A program made the translations under genes and the position numbers. Positions 1 through 9,426 of a stretch of 20,000 bases of DNA are shown one piece after another; the stretch's first letter is position 1, and the number at the start of each line of letters is the position of its first letter. Location: NCBI GenBank assembly GCA_018398765.1, contig JAHBMJ010002654.1, forward strand, positions 42,501 through 62,500. Direction: 5' to 3'. The notes beneath the pieces were generated by a model, which saw only the letters and a program-made list of their open reading frames with translations, was not told the DNA's origin and did not search any database. The stretch is from Chromera velia. Taxonomy: Eukaryota > Sar > Chromeraceae.

Positions 1-272
1 TCTCTGATTCTTCCTTCTCTTCTTCTAGATCTTCTGATGACAGGGACGAGGAAGACCGAGCCCTCATTCATGGAGGCTCACACTCTTCTGCAAGAATTCG
101 TGCAGTGAGGGACAGAAAGGGAAAGAGAAGAGAATATGATTTTTGGAGGAGGGGCGCTTCCGACTTCGGATAGATAAGCGCAGATCAACTAAAGAAAAAT
201 GAGAAGCGTCTGGTGTGTGCCTTCTGGGCGGGTCGTAGGGAAGCATGCAGACTCAGAAAGTGTGAAAACTGA
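1..272. other. Left edge, no gene recognised
   Basis: I find no recognisable gene here. Short open frames exist on both strands but match nothing I know and lack a start context. The LINE frame (third forward frame) has a stop at 270-272, so this stretch is either the 5' UTR of the LINE or flanking DNA. Confidence 0.4.
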
Positions 273-328
273 CAAAAGCGTCATGCAGGTTCTCCTTCCG
301 ACCTTCCCCCCCCTCCGGTTGCAGTGTC

Positions 329-446
329 GTCCTCCTCCTCCTCCTCTTCCTCTTCTCCTTCTTCTCCATCCTCCTCCTCCTCCTCCTCTTCTTCTTCTTT
401 TTCTTCTTCTTCTGCTTCTGTTTCTTTTTCTTCTTCCTCTTCTGCT
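329..446. repeat. CTT/CTC polypyrimidine microsatellite
   Basis: An almost pure pyrimidine run on the plus strand, made mostly of TCC and TCT triplets. It lies just upstream of the recognisable LINE coding domain. Read in the LINE frame it gives a long serine run, which probably explains why a long open frame appears before the first plausible ATG at 615. It is more likely part of the 5' leader than protein-coding. Confidence 0.85.
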
Positions 447-614
447 TTGGCTTCTGCATGTGCTTCTGCTTTTGCCCTACCGGTGCGCCCCTCTGCAACC
501 TTTTCAATCCCTCAATGGGTCTTTCAGCCGTCCCCCCCCTCCCTTCTCTTTTTTTCTGCATCTTCATCCTCCCACAATGTTTTCTCTCCTTTTTACGACA
601 TAAGGTCTGGTCTC

Positions 615-1832
615 ATGGCTTCAGGAAGAAGGAAACTCACAATAAAAACGGTAAATGTGGGGAAGCTGGGGTCACGCATACGAAGTAAGGCTCTCGAGCG
701 GTGGCTGGCTGCTTGCCAGGCAGACATTGTGGTGTTGACTGAAACGAAGTGCCCCTCCATGCCCGTAAGAACATCCACTCACACAGGGCATAATTTTGAT
801 CACTTTGAGTGGTTGAGAAGGAAAATCAAAGCGGAAGGGTCGAGAAGGAAAGCCATAACCATCGAGAAAGCAAGGACAGGGGGTGTATATATCCTAGTCA
901 GAAATTCTTTAGTTCATGAACTGCAGCCAAGGTGGGAGCTGGTGGGTTAAAATCTGGTCCGTCTATCAGTGAATATGCCTTCTCCCTCAGAAGGAGGGGA
1001 GTCAGCCACGAGAGTCCTCCATGTTTTCGGTGTGTACTTTCTACCTAGAGGGTCTGACCTGAGACAGAGAGACAGGGAGCTAAGAGACAGAGAAAGAGAG
1101 GGCATGATCGATGCACTGTGTCAGGTACCTCTTGAGGATTTGCGTATCCTGGTTGGGAACATAAACGGCAAGCTGGGGACTCGGGTGCCAGAAGGGCTGA
1201 CTTGGGAAAGAATGCTATGTCCCACTGATGAAAGCAGAGAAGCGAACGAAGTTGATGCTTGCAAGCCCTCTCGATTGTCAGCCTGCAGCCATGGCAGTCA
1301 ACCTGATGAGCAAGGGGATTGGCTGATCCGTCTTTGTGAACGCTCTAACTTAATTCCTCTCCACGGCCTGTCCTTAAAATGTGAGAGGCTGGGTGTTGAT
1401 GTCTCCTTTCCGGGCCCGTGTACCTTTTTTAAAGCAGGAGAAGAAACAACAGCAATTGATCACTTTTTTGTAGATCCTTTTCTTTTGACAGCCTGGTCCT
1501 CTGCCACTTCAAACCTGGAAGCTGACTTTGCCCTTCAACATGTTGTTCTTTCTCTTTCTTTTTTTCTTGATTCATCTCCTCCCCCTATGTCTTCTGATCC
1601 TCTGCATGCCCCCACGGGCGAAAAGAATTTCTCTTTTCTCCCCCCTCTCCTCACTGTTAATAGAACTTCCCCGGTGACTGACGACGAAATGATTCCTCTC
1701 GCCAGAGCGGTCCTGCCGTTTTTTGAGACGGTTTTTCCCAGCCTGTTTGACAGAAGGGTAAACGAACTGCGTGAAGGAGGTCAAGTTGTTCCCCCTATCC
1801 TACCTCCCCCTGACCCACCACCCCTTCCCCCA
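615..1832 (+). pseudogene. LINE AP-endonuclease-like (EEP) domain, inactivated
   Basis: In a working LINE this domain nicks target DNA to prime reverse transcription. ATG 615 is the first plausible start; upstream frame is serine-rich repeat. Visible EEP features in order: the TIKTVNVGKLG strand (about 636), VLTETK with the catalytic Glu codon at 741, GGVYILVR (about 879), the VFGVYFLP strand (about 1023), VGNING (1152-1169) and TTAIDHFF (about 1449). The usual G-D-[FW]-N motif reads G-N-I-N, with Asn codon AAC at 1158 where Asp is expected. The final S-D-H reads L-Q-H. In-frame stops TAA 948-950 and TAA 1833-1835 break the frame. Catalytic residues are therefore lost as well as the frame. 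The part after about 1570 is a proline-rich linker. Confidence 0.82.
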
Positions 1833-1835
1833 TAA

Positions 1836-4211
1836 CCACTTCCCTCTCAGAATGCTCCCCCCCCTAACTCTGAGACTCTTAGCAAGGCTTCTTATCTTGA
1901 CCAATTGGAACAGTTGGGTCTTTCCTGGGAAGAAAGGCTGGCAGACAGCAAAGTGGGTGCAGTGGTAGAGGGGGGAAAGGCATCCAAGAAGAGAAGACAG
2001 TCTGGGAGAAAGCAGAGCACCCGTCAGGCTTGGTGGGACCCAAAATGCCGCCTGATTCATTTAAAGGTGAAGGAGGCAGAGGAAAAGGCAAGACATATCC
2101 TGAACCCTTCTCACTCTTTGCAAAAAGAATGTGTCAAACTGAGAAGGGAAAGAGCTCAACTGTTTGCAGCAAAAAGGAGTAAGCTTAAACAACAGACAGC
2201 AGAGAGACTAGCTAGAGAAGCAGCAGTTGACCCCTCAAAAGTTTGGCAATGGAACAGGAAAATCAAAACACAGAGGGGAGGGGATAATAAACCCGCTGCA
2301 TCTTCCTTCACTCAGTTCTGGGCTGGGGTCTTCGACGGTCCTGGTCTTCTGCCTGCACCTGTTGGTCTGGCTTTTCCCCCTCCTTCTCAGCCCGCCTTCT
2401 CTATACACATGATTGAGGAAACACTGAAAGGAATTGATCAAAAGAAGGCGTTGGGTTTGGATGGGGTTAGCCCCTATCACCTCTCGTTATGTTTTGGTTT
2501 TTCTCTTCTCTCCCGCTTGCTGCTCTTTGTCTTTTTCAATTTGTTTCACCTTTTTTCTTTTTGGCCTGAACGCTGGAATGTGTTGCGCATTGTTCCCATC
2601 CCCAAGGGCCCGCCGAGTCTCGACTGTAACGAATGGCGCCCGATCCACATTGTGGGGCTTCTGGGTAAGATTTTTGCTTTATTGATGGACTCAAAGATCA
2701 GGAAAGAGGTGAAAATTGACAAAAGGTAGCTCGGCTTCAGACAGGGGGTAGGGACAAGGGAGGCCTTCGCTGCTCTGTCTTCATTAATTCTCAGCTCCAA
2801 AAAGAAGAAGAGCCCTCTGATTGCTGCGTTTGTTGATTTCAGCAAGGCGTTTGATACAGTTCCTTGGGTCAAAATGTTACAGAGGCTCAGGGAGGAAGGA
2901 GTAAGCCAAGCCAATGTTTGGATGATTCATTTGATGTATAGTCAGGTGAAGGCTCGGATGGATGGGACAACAGAATGGTTTCCAGAAGGCGGAGGAGTAA
3001 AACAAAGCGATCCTTTCTCTCCTCTCGTCTTTCTTCTTTTCATCAACAATCTGCATAAGTCTGTCAGCTCCGATAATGAAAACAGGAATCAAAGCTCGGC
3101 TGGGGATACTGATAGAGAGACTCCTGTCAGACTGTCTAACGTTTTAATCGAAAGCATCGGGTATGCGGACGACCTTGTTTTGTTTGCCCACAGTGCTTCA
3201 GACTTGCAGAAACATCTGTCTCGCCTCGAAGACTATTGTAAGGGGCACGGCCTGAAGGTGAATTTAAAAAAGACAAAAGTTATGCGTCTCTCCTCCCCCC
3301 ACCCCAACTTAGTGCCCCGGACTTCTTTTCTTTATGAAGGCAGACCAGTGGAAGCGGTGGGTAAATATAAGTATTTGAGCAACTGGGTTTTTGAGGACGG
3401 AGACCTTAGCAAGACAGTCGAAGCCCGCATTGAGGCGGCAGAGAAGGCACTGGGGGCTGTGTTTGGTACTCTCTCTTCTTTGGGCTTTGTTTCTTCCTTT
3501 TCTAAAATTACTTTGTTCAAGGCCCTCTGGCTGCCAGTCGCGCTGTATGGACTGGAAACAATCCCGCTGAGAAAGACAGATGTTGCCTGCCTCGATGCTT
3601 TACAGTTACGTTTTGTTCGATATTGTTTTGGTCTCTCTTATCACTCCTTTGTTTCGCCTTCCCTTCTCTCTCTCTCTCTTGAGCCATTCAGTTCTCTACT
3701 TAGTAAGTTGAGTGGGGGCTTCATCCAATGCATCAAATCGATCGACTGTGCTCTACCCCAGGCAGTGTGGAATGAGTGCTTGGCTGGCTCATGCGAACCC
3801 TTCGTTAAGACAGTAAAATGGCTGGCCGTTCTATTAGATTGCTCCCTTTTGTGGCCTCCATTGCCAGGCACGGTGGGGGATAAGTTTAAAAGGAAGGGCA
3901 AAGGCAGAAGGAAAAGGGCGGCGAAAAAGATCGTGGAGGGTGCCTGGCTGTCCGACTGGTTAAAAGAAGAAACTAGAAACGTTAGAGACAGAGACGGAAT
4001 TTTCCCCCGCCTTGCGAATCTCTCCTCTTTCCAGTCAGAGAATCTGACCAGACAGCGTTTGGCTATACACCTTCTGTGTGAAAGGAAATGGCGTCCGAGA
4101 AGTGAAATGATAAAGTGCAGTGTTAAACCTCTGCCAAAGAGTCTGCTGCAGTCCTCTGCAGGCTTCCGTATGTTTTTTAGGGCTCTCACAGGGAGGGATA
4201 TAGATAAAACC
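1836..4211 (+). pseudogene. LINE reverse transcriptase, one internal stop
   Basis: This copies LINE RNA into DNA at the nicked target. A basic region (about 1905-2290) precedes the RT. Then come KALGLDGVSPYHL (about 2448), NEWRPIHIVGLLGKIFA (about 2628), LGFRQGVGTREAF (from 2730), motif A FVDFSKAFDTV (Asp codons 2835 and 2853), motif B GVKQSDPFSPL (about 2994) and motif C YADD (3162-3173). The active-site aspartates are intact. The stop TAG 2727-2729 sits exactly where the family has Gln in the Q-x-G-F-R motif. Motif B reads Q-S-D-P-F where Q-G-D-P-L is usual. A post-RT region runs from about 3300 to 4211, ending at TAA 4212. The RT core identity is secure; the region from about 3650 on is not assigned to a domain. 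Confidence 0.88.
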
Positions 4212-4214
4212 TAA

Positions 4215-4534
4215 CCAGAACAGCTGTGCAATAAATGTTTGTCCCCCTCGCGTATAATCAAAGATGAGGTTCATATCCTAACGGAGTGTAAAGACACAGA
4301 AAAGGAATGGAACAGGCTGAAAGAACTGTACGAAATTGCAAAGCAGAGAGTGCCCATTAACATAAGAATATAGATTGCACAACACGTTGCAGGTGCAACC
4401 GGGAGGGCACTTCTGATAATGAGAAGAAAATGAAGGATATGGTGTTACTGTTGTGTACAATCCTGCCTAGAAGCGGTTCTAAAGCTATAGCCGACTGTCT
4501 CAAGAAGGTCTATTCTGTCAATAAGGCAAGTTGA
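4215..4534 (+). pseudogene. LINE C-terminal zinc motif and tail
   Basis: Directly after TAA 4212-4214 the same frame encodes C-x2-C-x11-H-x4-C: Cys codons 4227 and 4236, His 4272, Cys 4287. This spacing matches the C-terminal nucleic-acid-binding zinc motif found after the RT in many LINEs. The frame meets TAG at 4371. From 4373 a different frame reads plausibly on (CTTRCRCNREG, then MVLLLCTILPRSG) to TGA 4532-4534, so a frameshift is likely close to 4366. The position of the motif confirms that the stop at 4212 is a mutation and not the natural end of the protein. Confidence 0.7.
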
Positions 4535-6147
4535 GGCGAATCAATCCGACTGGCATGCAGGCTTCCTCACCCCCCCCCCCATGAATGTCTGCTCTGGGTT
4601 GTCCTCAAAGCCTTGTTAGTGGCTTGGGATTTGATATCGCTAAATCTAGGATTTAACCCTCAATCATCATCACTTGGGTGCGCGGCATTTCTGAGCTCTT
4701 CTGTTATCCACTCGGCATTTCTGAGCTCTTCCTTTCTCCTTGCTCGGCATTTCTGAGCGTTTCTCCCCCTCTACTCCCCCCCGATTCCCCTGCTCCATCC
4801 TCTCCCTGCCCCTTCCCGCCTGAACTGGCCTTCTCTCACCGTGTTGCAACCAAGAAGCGATTTGGAGCAACTCATCAAGCAGAGTGGATAGTATGGCTGT
4901 CGTAGCTCTTCCTTTCAATGGTCTACCTTTCCCCCCGGGATTATCTGTCTGGGTGTTTCGCTGATGTTTGTTAGTTTGTGTGTTTGTAGGTGTCTTCCTA
5001 TCTGCTTCCGTCTACCTGTTCCTTAGGGTTTCTATCTATACAGCCTTTTGTATGGAGCACATCGTACCCTTGCTTTAATCCTCTAAGTGAAGTGAGGGGT
5101 TGCACCCCTGTTCAGCATCACTCCATACCGATGTGAGCGGTTACGCCCCTACACGCCAGCCCCCTTACCCCTCTTTCCCCCTCCCTTCCCTCTCCCAGAG
5201 CAGGTATTGGTTCATCTGCCCCCCAGAGTGTCACAGTTTTCCCCCTTTCAGATTGAATGTGTGTGAGATTTGCTTGCTCGGCATTTCTGAGCTTGGGTGC
5301 TTGCTTTGTTTGTGTAGAGCTGCTACCTTCGTCAAAGGATGGTGCTTTGCTGCTTTCTCTTCTTTTTTCTGCTTGTTGTCTAGCTCTGCTTTGTGTGTAG
5401 TTGTGTGATATTCATATATGTGTGGCTGATTGTGGTTTGCAGTATGTCTGGATGTGATTGGGGCGCTGTGGTGTTTTGTGTGTGTCGGTGGCAATTGTGT
5501 GTATGATGTGTACATACGTGGCTGTTTGTGTTGCCAGTCGTGACTGTGCGGTATGCTTTGTATCTGGGTGTGATTGTTGCGATGCCAGTGTGTTTCTCTG
5601 CGGTATATATGCGTGTGTATGTGCTTATATAGTTGTAGTGGATATATGTTGTTCGCGCGTATTTACTGATTTGAAAATGTCTTAGACGTGCCATGAATTT
5701 ACTACTTATGATCAAGTTTTTGTACTGTTACTCTCGCGTGCAAGTGTTCTAATTAAGTTATTCCCGTGTGTTTCCGCGCGGTAGCTGGGGCTCAGTGGAG
5801 ATCACTGCTAGGCTGGCCCTGTTGATCGCCTTTTGTCAGTCAATATTCGCTGTTTTGGTCCTTCGAAAGTGTTCGATCATGGATTAAACATGCGCATACG
5901 CTCTGTCGCCGGTCTTTTATGCATTGAGCATTTATACATTCATTCGCTCAGTCGTCGATGTATTCATTGATCGCCATTCGTGCCTTCTCACATGTATTTC
6001 GACTATTCTATTTCGCGCGTCCCTATCGGACCTGCTACATGCCTGATGTTAAGTTCATGCAGCATCTAACGTCATTTCTTTCTACTTCCTGACCCTCTCC
6101 CAGTGCATCTCCTTCCCCAATTCCCGCGTATTTCTTTTTCCGCCCTA
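4535..6147. other. Inter-element region without recognised genes
   Basis: There is no convincing gene in this 1.6 kb. It holds a poly-C run near 4570, the CGGCATTTCTGAGC repeat family, and GT/TG-rich low-complexity DNA from about 5400 to 5660. The left edge probably includes the LINE 3' UTR. The right part could contain the 3' LTR of the minus-strand gypsy element, since it follows a polypurine-like tract, but I found no matching copy upstream of that element. Confidence 0.5.
4683..5292. repeat. 14-bp motif CGGCATTTCTGAGC, four copies
   Basis: Exact copies lie at 4683-4696, 4713-4726, 4745-4758 and 5279-5292. The first three are spaced 30 and 32 bp apart; the fourth is about 520 bp away. Copies three and four extend left to GCTCGGCATTTCTGAGC, whose ends GCTC and GAGC are complementary. 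Copies one and two share CTCTTC to the right. The spacers are unrelated in sequence. Function unknown. Confidence 0.8.
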
Positions 6148-6182
6148 TTCCTTTTTCTTCCCCCCTCCCCTTCTTTCTTTTC
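6148..6182 (-). promoter_or_regulatory. Candidate polypurine tract
   Basis: A 35-nt stretch that is pure pyrimidine on the plus strand, and so pure purine on the element's coding strand. It lies just past the end of the chromodomain frame (6191), where a gypsy element carries the polypurine tract that primes plus-strand DNA synthesis next to the 3' LTR. Purine-rich runs are common in this window, so the call rests mainly on position. Confidence 0.35.
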
Positions 6183-6190
6183 ATCTTGCT

Positions 6191-6493
6191 TCAATCGTGC
6201 TCTTCCTCTCTTCGGAAGGGCTCGCATTGCTTTTTTTCGTATTCTTCGACTAAACGAGGACAATTCATCTTAGATTCTTTCATCCATGCAGGTCTGCGGT
6301 AGTTCAGGTACCATAATAGATACTCCAATTTTCCGTCTTTCTTCCTCTTTCCAATGACTTCTTCTACTTCGAAGTCTTCCTCATTCTGATCGTCTTCTTC
6401 TTCCTCCTCAAGGTCAAGCTTTCCTTCGATGAATTTCCTCTCGAGTTCCTCACTTTTTTCCGCATCTCAACAAAGGTACAGTGCTAGTCTCGA
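6191..6493 (-). pseudogene. Chromodomain at integrase C-terminus
   Basis: Past the TGA at 6494-6496 the integrase frame continues with SRLALYLC, a TGA at 6467-6469, then an acidic stretch rich in Glu and Asp. From about 6373 to 6230 it gives FEVEEVIGKRKKDGKLEYLL, then WYLNYRRPAWMKESKMN and CPRLVEEYEKK. This fits a chromodomain: a [FY]-x-V-E-x-[IV] opening, basic turn, E-Y-L strand, a Trp, W-x-x-E, and an acidic C-terminal helix. The frame ends at TGA 6193-6191. In chromoviruses this domain binds modified histone tails and steers integration towards heterochromatin. Both stops before it could come from CGA by one transition. I am fairly sure of the fold; the binding target is unknown. Confidence 0.72.
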
Positions 6494-7780
6494 TCAATTC
6501 ACAGTGTCTGTTCTCTGGCTGCCTATTCTTTTTATTTGCGCGGTTCCGTTTGGTCTCAGTGGGTCCATGAGCACCCATGGCCCATCCCACTTCGGTTTAA
6601 GAGCATGCGGGTTACTCCTCAACAAAAACACAAAATCGTCTTTCTTATGTTCTCTGACTGCCTTCCCTCCTTCCTTTAACTTTCTGCACATGCGTTGGAT
6701 TGCAGCTTTCTGAAACAATGCGGAACGATCTGCATTCTCTCTTCGAATGTCCCCTAAGACCTGGATGTAGTCATCAGGTAAGATGGCTGTATCTGACTCG
6801 AGGGAAGAGAGAAGGTGTAAGATGGAGTTAGGCCTGCGCCCATGTATGAACTTGTACGGACTCATGCCGATCGAAGAATGGAAAGAATGGTTGTGTGCCA
6901 TTGCTGCGAAGCAAAGAAAATCGTTCCATTTGTCTATCTGTCGGTCGATGTACATAGAGATCGTGTGCTTGATGTCTCGATGCATGCGTTCTATTCTTCT
7001 ATTCGTCTGAGGGTGATAGGCTGTGCAACACACCCTTTTCGTACCGAGCAAATTGTTCACGGTTTTTACGATAGGCTCAAGAAAATTCGAGCCTCGATCA
7101 CTCATCAGTTTTGCCGGTGGTCCCCATCTGCACATGACTTCTTGAACCAATGCACGTGCGACCGTCACTCCTTTCATGTTCTGCAGTGGAATGAGCTGAA
7201 CATATCGAGAAGCCAGATCGATAACTGAGAGGATGCACATGTTTCCGTTCTTTGTATGGGGCAAAGGCCCTACATAGTCGATGGCGAAACTGGTCAGCGG
7301 CTCATCCGTTATGACTTGTGCATCGAATGCTCCTTTCTCTGCCTGTTTCTTTCTCTCCTGACACTTTCTGCACGTTAATACATGTTTTTTCACGTCGGCC
7401 TGAAGAGAAGGCCAAAAAAATCGTTCGGACAGTGAGTGGATGGTCTTATGGATGCCGCAGTATCCGGACAGCAGATGATCGTGTGCCGCATGGAGCAGTG
7501 TCTTTCTGAGGGATGCGGGTACTGCAACAAGAAAGCGAGCTCCCTTTGCATGGCTATTTGCAGTTGGCAAGATTCTCATCAAGAGCCCATCATACATCGT
7601 GTATAGAGGCTCTTGTGCAAACATCCTGATTTTCTCGTTGTGTGTGATGCCTTCGGGAAGTTCTCTCCCTTCGAGTATGTCGATCATTCTATTCATCTCT
7701 CTGTCTTTTCTCCGTTCTGTTTTTAAATCCTTGTGCAAAAGTGGTACACAAATCATTTCTGCTGGCGGCTTAGCTACTTG
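6494..7780 (-). pseudogene. Gypsy integrase
   Basis: Integrase inserts the cDNA copy into host chromatin. In order: a zinc-binding N-terminal region (about 7490-7360) reading A-H-D-H-x-x-x-G-Y-C-G-I-H-K-T and ending in T-C-R-K-C; the second zinc His, usually G-H, is Tyr (TAC). The catalytic core follows: Asp in AIDYVGPLP (codon 7280-7278), Asp in MSDRGSNF (7099-7097) and Glu in RRIERMHR (6991-6989), so all three DDE residues remain. HPQTNR has Arg where Gly is usual. A GPF/Y-like C-terminal module is seen as PKWDGPWVL (about 6565). The longest open stretch starts at 7756 (ATG), but the frame is open further upstream in Lys/Glu-rich sequence, so the ATG need not be a real start. It ends at TGA 6494-6496 and reads on into the chromodomain. 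Confidence 0.92.
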
Positions 7781-8058
7781 AGTGCTCTGTTTTGCTTCCT
7801 CTTTTCTCTCCTTCTCATGCTTTTCTTCCTTCCTTCTTTTGGCTTGCAGGTTTTCTTCATCAACCGATCCTTCTTTCTTCTTCCTGAGTCCTTCACATTC
7901 TTCTCTTCGTCTGCCTTCTCCTTTCCTTTCTCTGCTTCAGCTTGTCTCAATGCCTCTTCGGCCTTCATCTCCCTTGTCATCACCCCTGTGACGACTATCT
8001 CTTGATCAGTGTGATCGTTAGGAGTTGGAAGGGGATAGTGATCAGAGACGAAAGGAGG
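7774..8058 (-). pseudogene. Lys/Glu-rich linker between RNase H and integrase
   Basis: After the TGA at 8059 the pol frame continues with VVTGVMTREMKAEEALRQ and then a highly charged Lys/Glu/Arg run to TAG 7774-7776. The integrase frame is also open and equally charged over the right-hand part of this stretch, so the frame change to integrase lies somewhere inside and cannot be placed. Charged linkers are unusual at this point in gypsy pol. No domain is recognised. Confidence 0.55.
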
Positions 8059-8589
8059 TCAAGTCAAACTGTCTACATCGATGTGGTTCCGACCGGGTCG
8101 GTGGATGACTTCAAAATCATAAATCGAAAGATGCAACGACCATCTCATCAATCTGGGTGAAGTGTCACGCTGGCTTTTGATCCACTGCAAACTTCTGTGT
8201 TCCGTAATGATCGTGAATTTCTTTCCATAAAGAAACCCCTTGAAAGTCTCAACTCTCCAAACTAATCCTACTCCCTCTTGCTCAGATATGCAATAACGTG
8301 ATTCGATCTCACTCAATTTTCTGCTTGCAAACGCAATCGGTCTCTCTTCTCCCTCTACTTTTTGTGCAAGAATTGCACTAACTGCATTCCCTGACACACT
8401 CGCATCTGTTTTCAGGATGAAAGACAGGGAAAAGTCAGGATGTGCAAGGACTGGTGCGGATGCCAAGCTTTCTTTCAGTTTTGCATATGTCTGTCTCTGT
8501 GGTTCCTTGAAGTGCCATTTCGTTTTCTTTAACAACAAGTTATATAATGGGGCGCTAATCTTCGCAAAACGATCAATAAATTTTCGGTG
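8059..8589 (-). pseudogene. Gypsy RNase H
   Basis: This degrades the RNA strand of the RNA-DNA hybrid during reverse transcription. The connection reads HRKFIDRFAKISAPLYNLL (8589 onward), then SLSFILKTDASVSGNAV with the first catalytic Asp, RPIAFASRKLSEIESRYCIS with the conserved Glu region, the ITEHRSLQWI strand and the closing YDFEVIHRPGRN. The final motif, usually A-D-A-L-S-R, reads V-D-S-L-T followed by TGA 8061-8059, so the stop stands where Arg is expected. Another stop, TGA 8592-8590, lies in the RT-RNase H connection at a site that is an aromatic residue in the family, often Trp or Tyr. Confidence 0.9.
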
Positions 8590-8592
8590 TCA

Positions 8593-9426
8593 TCCGATCA
8601 TTCCCAAGAATCTCTTCAATTCCTTTGCATTCTTTGGTTCAACTGCCTGCAGGACAGCCTTGACTTTCTGTGTCGATAGCTTGATTCCTTCAGGCATGAC
8701 TTCATGGCCCAGGTACGTCAATTCATGTATCGCGAATTTGCACTTCTAGATCGAAATTTTAACGCCAGAAGCGGCCATTCTTTCGAACACCTTTCTTATA
8801 TCACTCAGATGGGTATCAAAATCTTTGCTCAAAATGATGCAATCGTCAATGAAAGCTATAGCGCAAATGTTCAGCAGTCCCTGTAGCATAGAGTCGACTG
8901 CTCGTTGGAAATAGCTAGATGTGTTGCTCAGGCCGAAGGGCAGTTTGACAAAGGTGAACTGCGCTCGATCGGGTACGACAAAAGCAAGTTTCGGCTGGTC
9001 TTCCTTCTTTATTGGTATTTGCATGAATCTAAAAATTAAATCAATCACTGTGTGCCAGGTCATGCCTCTCAGCCTGTGCAATATCCCATCCATGTTTGGG
9101 AGTGGATATCTGTCCCTATGCAGGATTTTGTTTAATTTCCGCATGTCCATGCACAGGTGGAGTTTTCCGTTTGGCTTCCGTGCACAGACGAGGGGTGCCC
9201 CCCATGGTAATGCACAAGGTACGATGATGCCTGCTTCCAACCACTGATCAATTGTTTCGTTCACTTCTTCCTTCAATGCATGTGGGATCGGTCGCGGTCG
9301 AACGAAAATCGGTCCCAACCCCTGCGTGTCTATCTCTGCTTCAACCTCTTTGAACGTCCCCCAATCTGTTTTCGTTGGATGCAAGCAGGTGAATTCGAGG
9401 AGCAAGTTCCTCACTGCCGAACTCTA
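8593..9426 (-). pseudogene. Gypsy reverse transcriptase
   Basis: Clear Ty3/gypsy RT landmarks in order: RPRPIPHALKEEV (about 9307), WLEAGIIVPCALPWGAPLV, KPNGKLHLCMDMRKLNK, RDRYPLPNMDGILHRL, the motif A strand VIDLIFRFMQIPI, KLPFGLSNTSSYFQRAVD and the catalytic FIDD (Asp codons 8847-8842). After TAG 8748-8746 it goes on with KCKFAIHELTYLGHEVMPEG to TGA 8592. The aspartates are kept. In motif A the usual S-G after D-L-[IKR] is replaced by F-R, and P in L-S-N-A-P is replaced by S; each change is a single transition. The stops at 9426-9424 and 8748-8746 are both TAG. Confidence 0.93.

Larger units (their letters stand above)
273..4534 (+). mobile_element. Degenerate non-LTR (LINE) retrotransposon
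   Basis: The element carries EEP endonuclease, reverse transcriptase and a C-terminal zinc motif in the order usual for APE-type LINEs. The third forward frame stays coding-like from about 273 to 4370, interrupted only by stops TAA 948, TAA 1833, TAG 2727 and TAA 4212, then TAG 4371. Protein similarity continues straight across each stop, so this is one decayed polyprotein and not several genes. After a frameshift near 4366 the frame starting at 4373 runs to TGA 4532-4534. No RNase H domain, poly(A) tail or target-site duplication was seen. The true 5' end is not defined; 273 is only where the frame opens. Assignment to a clade needs a phylogeny. Confidence 0.88.

Noticed and set aside
253-567. 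Minus-strand Lys/Arg-rich protein
   Set aside because: It is the reverse reading of the pyrimidine microsatellite and the LINE leader.
615-4373. Alternative genetic code with TAA and TAG read as Gln
   Set aside because: The first stops in the LINE are all TAA or TAG and one sits on a conserved Gln, which fits such a code. But in the gypsy element TGA stands at sites expected to be Arg and an aromatic residue, stops are too frequent, and catalytic residues are lost too. Decay by transitions explains all of it.
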